Shown here: positions 14,780-24,366 of the stretch, one piece after another | Layout: every line of letters starts with the position of its first letter | How positions within the stretch are numbered: the stretch's first letter is position 1 | Notes under the pieces: model-generated | What the model was told of the DNA's origin: nothing | What the model saw: only the letters and a program-made list of their open reading frames with translations | Database searches by the model: none | Position numbers and translations under genes: made by a program | DNA from: Hexactinellida sp. DTS-2022 | Lineage: Eukaryota > Porifera > Hexactinellida | NCBI GenBank assembly: GCA_028753945.1 | Contig: JAPNXP010000011.1 | Coordinates: 1-64,000, forward strand | Direction: 5' to 3' | Length of the DNA: 64,000 bases

Positions 14780-15386
14780 TTGTGTGGGTTGGAATACATA
14801 TGTGCAGGTGTTTCCACCCAAAGCGAATTATGCAATTCCAGTTGTCTTGTGCAAGTGTTTTTACCTAAGAATTATACAAAATCGCGAGACTCTCCTTTTG
14901 GAGCATGATTTTTTCTAAAAATTTACTTAGGAGCGCGACAATTAGGAATTCTCTCCTATACCGTACATTAATTTGAGATTTTAGTCCTGTGAAAATTGGA
15001 TGAGACCAGGATTCGGAGCGTATTTACAAATGTCTGTATAATACACTGATTTTACCTAGGTATTGTTGAAATAGTAGTTATTAATTTTCATTGCAGTGTT
15101 TGCCAATTATTTAAATATTTGTTCATTTAGTTTTGAGATTCCGATATGGTTATTTCTCCCGCCACTATCGTCTTTAACTGTTTCTCCATTTAGCGTTCAA
15201 AACTTATCCATGAAATGTTGTAACTATTTACATTTACTTTTTCCTATTCCCTCCCAAGAATTATTATGATTCCACTTAATTTTAATATATTTAATCAACA
15301 AATGTACATTCTATCTGCAAAGCATATCAAAAGCAATGTCTTATCTAACTTGCACACAACATATATATATTGTCAATGATTATAAT
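14780..15386. other. Array edge and gene-free AT-rich flank
   Basis: The satellite ends within a 41-bp monomer. The next 80 bases keep short monomer-like words, for example ATTCCAGTTGTCTTGT near 14835, which suggests decayed edge monomers. Further on there is AT-rich sequence with one copy of an interspersed element (about 14866-15032). No coding region is visible before the Rac gene. Confidence 0.6.
14866..15032 (-). mobile_element. Interspersed repeat, 'GCGCTCC' family, copy 1
   Basis: About 165 bp related to copies near 54044-54210 and 60474-60645. Shared words include GGAGCGCGA (reverse TCGCGCTCC), TCTCCTATACCGTA and the segment around TTTTGGAG. It lies in reverse orientation to the other two copies. 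There is no coding capacity, so this is probably a short non-autonomous transposon. Confidence 0.7.
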
Positions 15387-16159
<773 letters not shown>

Positions 16160-16706
16160 TATTAGAGTTGAAAGGTTAGTTGTTAGAAGTTGGGTTGAGG
16201 TAGCAGAGTATTGTAATGGCAGAGAATGTAAGCTCAATTTATAGATGGAGTTGTGAGAGTATTTTTAGCTAAAATATAAAATCTATAATTAGTTTTACCA
16301 CTAAGGCTAATGCAATATACATAGTTTAGTGCTATTGAATGCAATGAATTGAATAATGCAGCCCGAACAAGTTTTGATTACAAGAAAGTTGCTGAAATAG
16401 GAGACTTCTGTTCACATTTCAATGCACTGCATAGGAGTCTCTTATAACGGATTATTTGTTAGCACGCATAGATTACTGAATAATATTAGTTTATTTTTAG
16501 TTGAGAATAGAAATCTAAATTTAGTTATGAATCTTATACCAGTAATGGCTTATGGCAACATACAATGTATTGTGTATTGAGCTTCAGGCATGCAGGCACA
16601 AACACATGGCACTTTATTTAACGATAAACGTAATAAACGCAAAATTTAATAATTTGATCAAAACTGTAACAAAACGCAATTGAAACGACTAGTGATAAGA
16701 GAGATA
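16160..16706. other. Gap between Rac and carrier genes
   Basis: These 547 bp are AT-rich with no reading frame of note. They should hold the Rac promoter and 5' leader and the carrier 3' UTR. I see no transposon in it. Confidence 0.5.
16613..16618 (-). terminator. Polyadenylation signal of the carrier gene
   Basis: On the minus strand the hexamer AATAAA lies about 90 bp after the stop codon of the mitochondrial carrier, a normal distance for 3' end formation. It is a short motif in AT-rich DNA, so chance is possible. Confidence 0.5.
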
Positions 16707-17612
16707 TTACGAAGTGGATAGATTACTTAGTATGACCATGGCGCACTCGTAAGTGACAAATGTCACGGCTGCCGAGGGGATTACCCGCATTAAATGTGCG
16801 GACATGCCTCCGTACAAACCGCGTCTGCCCTCCTCTCGGAACACGAGACTCAGAGTCTGTAGGAACCCGCGGTACTTCTTCTTGCGGCCCTCCTCCCTCA
16901 GACGGGTTCGCACCACCTCGTGCGGATAGAACGACATCGCGGCTATAGACTTGGCGATCGCGGCTGAGCTCACGTAGCTCATTATATTCTCTAAGTCTAT
17001 GCCGTTGCCGCGGCGCTTGCAGCTGGCGCGCGCCTTGAGACGCTCGTACACCACGAACACAAGCGCCGTCTCTCCCACGCCCACATAGCTAGCAGAGAGC
17101 CCCCGCATGAACCCCTTGGGGCCCTCGGTTAGGAATATCTGTCGGGCCAGGTTGATCACGCCTCTGCGCTTCATCTTATCCGATGAGATCTGTAGCTTCG
17201 TCTTGAGGACCCAGATGGGGTTAGTGATTGTGGTGGCCGTGAGGCCGCCCACAAAGGCGGATATCAGGTGCAGCTGGTTGCTGCCCTTGGAGAACACACC
17301 TCTCCCGCCGAACCAAAGCTTGCTGCGTTCGTACATTAGAAAGTAGATTGCCTTGGAAGGCGTTATTCCGATCAGGTGAGGAGCGAGGCCTTTGTAGAAG
17401 GCAAAGAAGCCTTCCTTCTTGAACATGAGCTGCATGTACTGCGCCAGTGCTAGCGTGGGGGCGCTGGAGCCAGGCGTGAAGTGCACGGATCTGACCTGAG
17501 CCGACTGGAGTCGCACCTTGAACACTTCGATCGGACAGGTGAGGAAAGCCGCGGCCGAGCCAGCAAAGGCTCCAGCAGTGAACTGCATCAGAGCCAGTTT
17601 GTCGAATGACAT
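16707..17612 (-). CDS. SLC25A36: Mitochondrial pyrimidine-nucleotide carrier, SLC25A33/36-like
   Basis: A single uninterrupted exon encodes 301 residues with the tripartite mitochondrial carrier fold (six membrane helices). The three carrier signatures PxExxK-type are visible as PIEVFKVRLQ (about residue 28), PIWVLKTKLQ (about 132) and PHEVVRTRLREEG (about 231). The last one, followed by KYRGFLQTL and GLYGGMSAHLMRVIPS, matches the PNC1/PNC2 (yeast Rim2) branch, which exchanges pyrimidine nucleotides across the inner mitochondrial membrane for mtDNA and RNA synthesis. The gene sits only 104 bp downstream of CWF19L1 on the same strand. A pyrimidine-rich CCCTACTTCCTAAG lies just before TTATAATG, so the start looks like it follows a splice acceptor. 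I cannot decide between A33 and A36; invertebrates often have one common gene. Confidence 0.92.
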   Translation of the reverse strand: MSFDKLALMQFTAGAFAGSAAAFLTCPIEVFKVRLQSAQVRSVHFTPGSSAPTLALAQYMQLMFKKEGFFAFYKGLAPHLIGITPSKAIYFLMYERSKLWFGGRGVFSKGSNQLHLISAFVGGLTATTITNPIWVLKTKLQISSDKMKRRGVINLARQIFLTEGPKGFMRGLSASYVGVGETALVFVVYERLKARASCKRRGNGIDLENIMSYVSSAAIAKSIAAMSFYPHEVVRTRLREEGRKKKYRGFLQTLSLVFREEGRRGLYGGMSAHLMRVIPSAAVTFVTYECAMVILSNLSTS

Positions 17613-17716
17613 TATAACTTAGGAAGTAGGGAAGACCAATATTCACCAAGTTATACAGAATCAGAATAACTAGGACAGCATACACAACTCTTAAAGTGCA
17701 CATTTCATTAAAAGTG

Positions 17717-19368
17717 TCAATTGGCTAGGTTAGCGGCTTTGAAGAGCTGTCGGAAGCTCTTGGCAAGCTCCGTCTCCTCCGGTCGCGACACGACGCACTT
17801 CTTCCAGTCCACATTGTCCGGCTGGTTGAGGATCCTCTCGTCGCAGAGAATGCGCCGCGCAAAGTGTATGTCGAACTTCTGTCGGATGTTATGCAGGATG
17901 GAAGACCCATCCGAGAATTCCACGTGCAGATATGGGTAACCAGGGCCCACCAGGCCCGAGAGCGGGGTGCCGGAAGTCAGGTCGATGAAGTCGAACCCCG
18001 CCTCCTTGCAGTGCTCCACGAATACAGCTTTGAGAATGTCCACGGACAAATGCTCGGGCACGGGCACCGCCTGGATCTGCAGGTGGTTAGACTTGAAGTT
18101 GCGTTCGTAGAGCACAATGCCGAATCCCTTCGACTTAAAGTAGGACTTTAGCATGAACTTGTACTTGGCGATCTCCTCCAGCACTTCCCCGGGCGCCTCG
18201 TTGGCCGCGGCGATGTGGCTGATCGGCAGCACGAGCACGTGGTCTCTGTGCAGACCGCCCTTAGCCAGCGCGAGGTACGTCACCGTCTGGATGTGTACGA
18301 CCAGGTGCTTCTCCACGTCCGGACTGGACAGACAGAACCAGCAGGCGTCTACGGGCTCCCGATTCTTAGGCGGCCTCGTCCCGTCCTCTGCGAATCCCAT
18401 TCGGGACCGCTTGCTACCGTCGCGGGACTCGTCGCCGCTGCGCTTCCGGGCGGAGCTCTTCTCGAAGAAAAAGCTCTGCGGCTCTTCGCGCATCAAATCG
18501 TTATCTGCATGCAGGTCCTTAAACGGGTTATCCGTGGTTCCTACACACAGAATGCACTAAAGAATTGAATAGAAATAATATTATATAGAGTCGTACCTGG
18601 AGGTTGCGAGATTAGCACGAGTGGGTCCAGAGTGGATAGAGGCTCTGTGTTGAAAGCGTAGAGGAACTTGTTCTGTTTGTCCGGGTTACCAAACTGGGCC
18701 AGAGCTATGAAGCGAGTGACGTGAGTCGATCTCTCGGAGAGAACGATGTGGTTCCGGTAAGGCGGGCGTTCGTAAAACCGGTTTTGTGAGGCGGCGAAGT
18801 GGTACCGCGGTTTGAGCGCGAGGCAGGCTAGACTGATGGGATAGGAGCCTAGCGCGGGGGTGTCGGCTGAGCTCAGCACCTGACTGGGCCACTCCGCCGT
18901 TAGGAATAGGTCCACCCCTGAGATACCCTCTTTACGGCAATACCCCAGCAGGTAGTTCAGTTCCATCTCAGTGTAGTAGCAGCTCTGAGCTCGGCTCAGC
19001 CGCTTGAACTCTGTAGGGTCGTAGACCCCGCTCAGGTAAGCGATGCGCAGGCCATTGGCTGCCTTATACACACCGTGCGTGCCCAGGTACACCAGGTTGG
19101 GACAGATCTCCACGCCGGTGGGTTCTAGCTTTGAGTAGCAGCTGGTCTCGCTAGGGAGGTTGGGTCCGAGGATGAATGTCGGAATAGGCAGCAGCGACTG
19201 TCCCAGCAAGAACGGCTGCAGGCCCTCGTCCGTCTCGGGAGAGCCCGAGCAAAACGAGCCGACACAAAACAGCATGTCGAAGGAGCCAGACTTCTTCTCC
19301 ACATTCCTAATCTTAGCGAGCAGACCAGACAGGTTGCCCAGCAGGTCCCCGCACACTAATATCTTCAT
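17717..19368 (-). CDS. CWF19L1: CWF19-like protein 1 (lariat-debranching-associated factor)
   Basis: Two exons, complement(17717-18540, 18597-19368), give 531 residues (human family length is about 540). The N-terminal part begins MKILVCGDLLGN and contains the metallophosphatase-like region. The C-terminal half holds the two CwfJ domains, with CWFCLSS, the HIT-like stretch HRDHVLVLPISH and ERNFKSNHLQIQAVPVP. Family members act in late spliceosome disassembly and lariat turnover with Dbr1. The 56-bp intron runs from GTACGA to GTGTGTAG. An in-frame ATG 33 bp upstream (19401) would add 11 residues (MGDHLDDYLDL), but those codons lie in or against the end of a short transposon (19387-19542). I therefore prefer the inner ATG, which also has the TCTAG-ATTTG context. 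The gene lies between RBM42 and the carrier on the same strand. Confidence 0.93.
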
Positions 19369-19386
19369 CAAATCTAGATAGTCATC

Positions 19387-19542
19387 AAGGTGATCACCCA
19401 TTAAAATCTAAAATTACACCTGTGCCACAGCATGTTCCTTTGGAGGAGCTATATTTTGGTGGTTTGAAGTGCCTCCATAAGAAAATGCTGTCGGCACAGC
19501 TGTAATTAATATTTTATCGTCGTGCCATCATCACCATAAAGG
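19387..19542 (+). mobile_element. Short inverted-repeat transposon (MITE), copy 1
   Basis: About 156 bp that resemble the reverse complement of 46385-46560. Shared parts are AAGGTGATC near one end, AATTACA(G/C)CTGTGCC, GCATGTTCCTTTGGAGG, the inverted partner GTCGGCACAGCTGTAAT, and CATCATCACCATAAAGG at the other end. The left tip overlaps the upstream ATG of CWF19L1. There is no coding capacity. Confidence 0.85.
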
Positions 19543-19601
19543 ACACCAAAGCATGCAGACAAGTGTAGTGTTATTTATAATGCACAGTTCTGAATAACAA
19601 G

Positions 19602-20628
19602 TCAGCGCAGGCCTAGCTTCTTCTTCTCAACCGTCTTCTTGCGGACCATCTCCAGACTCCGGTCCTTCCACACGCTCTTCCGAAGCTTGACGGGTCTGTT
19701 CCCGATGTAGCGTCCGTTCACCTCTCTCAGAGCGGAGAGGAAGTCCTTCGGGTCTTTGAAAGAAGCGAACCCGTAGCCCTTGCTCTTGTGCGACCGCTTG
19801 TCCCTTATAACCTTGACTTTCTGCAGAGACTTGTAGGGACTGAATGCCCTGTAGAGAGTATCGTCGTTGACCTCGTTCCCCAGGTCTCCGCAGAAGATGC
19901 GGTAGTCCTGTGCGTCCCAGTCCTCCATGCTGTCGTCCAGCCAGACCTGTCCGGCCGCGGCGCGGAGCAGCTTCTTCTTCTTCTTGTCCAGCTTCTTAGG
20001 CCGCTTCGATGGTCGGGGCACGCTGACGGACTCTGGCTTGCCTGTTAGAGAACATGTAACAACTTACCGTGCAGGCTACAGTGAGTTCTAGTTATAATAG
20101 AATGGCTTTATAACGGGAGCTCACTGTATACAAGGCTATATACAATGGGTCTATAATTACCTGTCAGGTCAGGCTTGCTGCTGCTAGCGAGCGCGGACAC
20201 TGAGGAGGGCGTGAAGGGCGGGGGCTTGAGAGGCACCTGCGGCAGCGGCAGACAGAAGGACGGCATGGAGACTTGCTGAGGCGGCAGGTAGGCCTGTTAT
20301 ACACTAATTAGTCATGTCTTTATATGGGCATGGTATTACGAGGACTTACCGGCTGGATGGGTTGAGGCTGTGTGTATGCCGGCAGCAACTGTTGGGAGGG
20401 GTCTACGAACGTCTGGAAAGGCGGGTTCGGGACCAGAGGGGCCTGCATCAGGGGGCGGAACTGAGCCTGCTCTGGCATGGTTACCGTCGGGGCGCTTTGG
20501 AATGGAGGGGGAGGGCCCGGAGGGGGGAGATGGAACTGGTGCTCGTGCAACAGAGCAGGTTTGTCTAATCCGGACAGGATTTCCTCTTCAAACCTAGTGA
20601 GTTCTTTCTCTAGGCGATCTCTGTTCAT
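19602..20628 (-). CDS. RBM42: RNA-binding protein 42-like (RRM)
   Basis: Three exons, complement(19602-20041, 20161-20293, 20350-20628), give 283 residues, much shorter than vertebrate RBM42 (about 480) because the proline-rich middle is small. The N-terminus (RDRLEKELTRFEEEIL) is a short helix. Residues about 30 to 140 are proline- and glutamine-rich. A single RRM follows, with YRIFCGDLGNEVNDDTL (RNP2 side) and SKGYGFASFKDP (RNP1). The protein ends KKKLGLR, a hallmark end of this family. RBM42 binds RNA and has been linked to splicing and hnRNP K. The start codon is 83 bp from the oppositely oriented adhesion GPCR start. CATAG-GA precedes the ATG. Confidence 0.93.
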
Positions 20629-20711
20629 TCCTATGTTTGGAGAGCGTAACTAAGAAACGGTGCTAATGTGAATACATATAAGAAAGTTATAACATTCCTA
20701 TATTCACTACA
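20629..20711. promoter_or_regulatory. 83-bp divergent spacer between RBM42 and adhesion GPCR
   Basis: The two predicted start codons point away from each other across 83 bp, so promoter and both 5' leaders must be packed here unless upstream exons exist or the leaders overlap. I see no clear TATA box. If a trans-spliced leader is used, the real RNA start of RBM42 could lie inside the neighbouring gene. Confidence 0.45.
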
Positions 20712-23700
20712 ATGTTGTTCTCATTTAGTTTATTGTTGCTCTTTTGTTTCACTACTTCCCAAGGTAAGGCGCCACTATGAATTAATTATTGAAACGATTA
20801 TAAATTGATTTGTAGAGTTCTTTTCTTCTGAAAACACAACAACAACTGACACATACACCCTATGGCACAACGTAGCCCCCACTACACTCCCGCAGTGCGT
20901 GGATATGGTGTTCCTGGTGGACAGGACAGCTTCAATGAACTCCTATTACTCAACTATTCGTTTGCTGGCGAGCTCCCTTCACAACTCCAACCAAAGTTCC
21001 TGTTCCAACAGGTACGGCCTCTCGCTGTACCACAAATCAGTCAGCAACGTCCCAATAGGGGCGGGCGGGAAACTATTCGGCACCGCAGCAGAATTAGTAT
21101 CCTGGCTAAATTTCTCCACCACAGGGAGAGAGGAAGATGGACTCTTGGGGATTTATAGCATTATCGAGGTTTATCAATTTCGGGAAGACGTTGTGAAACA
21201 TATTGTCCTTTTCACAGACGAGGTAAGTAACAGTTACAAACAAGGTTTCACGACGGCTATTAGGATTGAACGCGCCCGAATTTCCTAAGCCTATAAACTG
21301 CTTTTCTATGGGAATTATTTAACACATATCAATTTATTGTAGCCAAGAAATGAGGTGGCCACAAATGTAAACATTTCCCTGATCCAGTCACTTTTGGAAG
21401 AAAATAACATTATTCTTAGTAGTGTTACACTCGGCGCTCGATTCTACTACGAAGACCCCAATCGAGTAGGTCTTCTGTCTGTATTTAACTTCTCAAATGT
21501 TACCTATGGAATCTACGTGCCCCTGATTACTCCACAGAATATAGATATAGTGTCGCCAGCAAGCATCCAAGTAACTGACCAGAGTATGTTCACAAACTAC
21601 ATTGAAACCACTTGGGTTAGCAAAGGTATTGCGTTTAATTTGGAATTTTTCACTGAGACTAACGCACAACAAATTACTGCTGTGTTTACACAGTTTGTTT
21701 ACTCCCTACAAGAGATTGTGTTCGGTAAGAAGTTAGTAAATCCTATTAGCTATATATTTATCTGTTTTATCCATTGTAGCTCCCTGTGCTGCTGGCGAGT
21801 TCGGCGATGGTAGCAAGTGCAGCAATGACACAGATGGGGACGGATACCCAGACCAGCTTGTGAACTGTAACGGAATTAGCTGCATTGACAACTGCCCGAT
21901 AGTTTACAATCCAGACCAAGAGGACTGTAACAGCGACGGAGTCGGAGATATCTGTGACAACACCTGTCCCGAGGAGACGGATACAACATACAATCTGACG
22001 TGGGTCTGTACCAAGGGAGGAGACACGGCAAATGTATTTTGTGCTCAGGGGGAAGGGATCGCTAATAGGAAGTGTTTGGAGATCGGCGCCTGGAATGAAT
22101 CCATTGACACTATCCAGTGTATATCCACAACCTTTGGCGACATAATAGATGAGGCTGGTGGAAATGTGACCAAACAGTTCAATAAAATAGCTGACATCGT
22201 GAGCAGTACTGAGCTTAAGTATGGTGGGGACATAGACTTCATTGTAGGGGTTATGGAGATCAGATCTCAGGATGAGACGCAGGACCTGGATACGCTCGAG
22301 AAAAGCGCTATCATATTTAACACCCTCCTGCGGGAGTCGAATCAGGCAGTGCTAAACCAGACCCAGAAGAGTAGACCAGTAGCGGAGAAAATGCTGAGCT
22401 CGATTGAGCGCCAGACGAATAATCTGGTTAGAAATCAGAGCATTGAAGTTAGGATTATGTCACAGGATAATATATTTGTAGAGCTGAGAGTTATAAAGCC
22501 GGATCAAACGACGGATGACATTGTGACTATTACGGCTCCAAACATTATGACAAGCGATCCCACCCAGCCGCCCCCCTCCATAACACTTCCCATACGAGAC
22601 GCAGCTGAGCCCAGACAGACTGTGTCCTTATCCGTGGTTGTGCTCAGGAACCTAGGTAACCTCATCACCAACATCTCCGATAGGATCACAGCGGGTAGTC
22701 AGGGCCTGCTGCTCAGCCAGTTTGATGAAACTAAGATTGTTTCGGCGCTTCTTTCCGTTAATCTTTTCAAAGACGGTAAACAAGTCACGGACACGGGAGC
22801 GGTCATAAATCTTCCTATTGATCGCCAATCCCTAGCCAGACCGAATATCTATTACAAAGCTACTTGTATGTCCCTGAGAGACGTATCATCCTCCCACGCC
22901 CAGTGGGACGACAGTGGCATAGCGAATGTGTCTACGGATGCGATAACTAGTGAAGGAGTAGTGCCCTGTCAGGTGGGGCACTTCACAGCGTTTGTGGTGC
23001 TGGTCGGGGTGCGGGGCCTCTCTACGCAGTCAATAATTCTCAATGTTATCTCCTACGTGGGATGCGCGGTTTCTCTGGTGTGTCTTATTTTCAGTGTCGC
23101 TATCTATGTTATATTCGGTAGAAAGCTCCTGCGAAAGATCTACCATTTCGTGCATTTCCAATTGGCCCTGTCTCTCCTGCTGCTGTACCTCGTGTTCCTG
23201 TCGGGCCTGGAGGCAGCCTATGATGCAGACATTTGGCAGTACATTCCTTGCAAGCTAATTTCCGCACTGATGCAGTACCTACTGTTGGTGGTGTTCTTGT
23301 GGATGCTAATGGAAGGCATGGTCATCCTCATCATGATCATGTTGCCCTTCCATAGATTCTCTTGGAAACATTTCGTTACGTTTTCTGCGATTTCGTGGTT
23401 ACTCCCACTCCCATACATTGCAGTTCTACTCCCATTCTACCACAACTACTACATTTCGCCTCCTGTTAATGTAAACAGCACGAATAGTTCTAACACGACA
23501 ATAGATCTTGAGGCCCAAGCTAATTACTGCTGGATCCACTCGGATGAAAACACTCAACTCATCCTATCGGTCACGGTCCCGCTGGTGCTGATAATCGCTC
23601 TGAATATAATAATATTCACTGTTGTTTTTGTTCGCTGTGTTATCCTGATAGGTCGGCAGAGGAGCCTGACTGGGATGCAGAGGTCCCAGAAAACCGGCTT

Positions 23701-24253
23701 AAAGCTAGTCAGACTTTCTATCGTCATGTTCCCTGCGCTGGGGTTCGGGTGGACATTCGGCTTGCTGGCAATTAGCACAAATCTAGCAGTGTTTGCATGG
23801 ATATTTACCATTTTAGGGAGTTCACAAGGGTTAATCATATTATTCTGTGTATTGCTTATACGTAAAGATATCCAACGATCCATCATCGATGCGCTCAACC
23901 TGAAAGCTAAATTTGATACGATTTCCTCTCGCATCTCGAGTCAGTTCACTCAGCAAACAGCAACCAAATCTACCGCAGTCTTCCACCCCGAGTCCGAGTG
24001 GAAACAACCAGAAATTAAATCCTACTCTTTTCAGGAGGATACAAAGAGCAAACTCGAGCTGGCTAGAGATATGGGGCTAGTGCCTCCTGTGGTGGAGATA
24101 GAGGAGCTGTTGATGTTCTATGAGGCACGCGGGTCTACTCAGCAGGAGACAGAGCCGTGCTCAGAAAACAAAGACGGTGAGTTCGATCTCATGATTAGCA
24201 ACCTAGAGCTCATCATGGACAGGCTAGGATCTGTGTACACTACAACTCCATAG
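20712..24253 (+). CDS. Adhesion GPCR with VWA, thrombospondin type 3, HormR, GAIN and 7TM
   Basis: Four exons (20712-20763, 20816-21222, 21343-21724, 21780-24253) give 1104 residues. Exon 1 encodes a signal peptide (MLFSFSLLLLFCFTTSQ). Residues about 45-270 form a von Willebrand A domain with a MIDAS-like DRTAS and LFTDE. Residues about 290-335 are a thrombospondin type 3 calcium repeat (DTDGDGYPD, DNCPIVYNPDQEDCNSDG, GVGDICDN). A HormR-like cysteine segment with TWVCTKGG and NRKCLEIGAW follows, then a GAIN region ending in a GPS-like CQVGHFTAF near residue 677. Seven hydrophobic helices of the secretin/adhesion class run from about 690 to 970, and the cytoplasmic tail is about 130 residues. 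The GPS has H-F-T where HLT or HLS is usual, so self-cleavage is plausible but not certain. The ligand is unknown. It ends 113 bp from the tail of the next, oppositely oriented gene. Confidence 0.92.
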
Positions 24254-24366
24254 CATATCTCAGAGCTTTCTTATTTATTCAATGGCCCTTCCTTTACGGA
24301 TACGTACCTTATTAATATACTTTCCTATTAATCTTTATTCGCCTGTAATACATGCTATCCTATAAG

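Noticed and set aside
17221..17703. 160-residue minus-strand frame overlapping the carrier
   Set aside because: It is a frame-shifted shadow; the overlapping 301-residue frame has all three carrier signatures.
18541..18600. Two separate genes for the halves of CWF19L1
   Set aside because: A 56-bp intron with good GT and AG sites joins the frames precisely, and both halves match one protein family in order.
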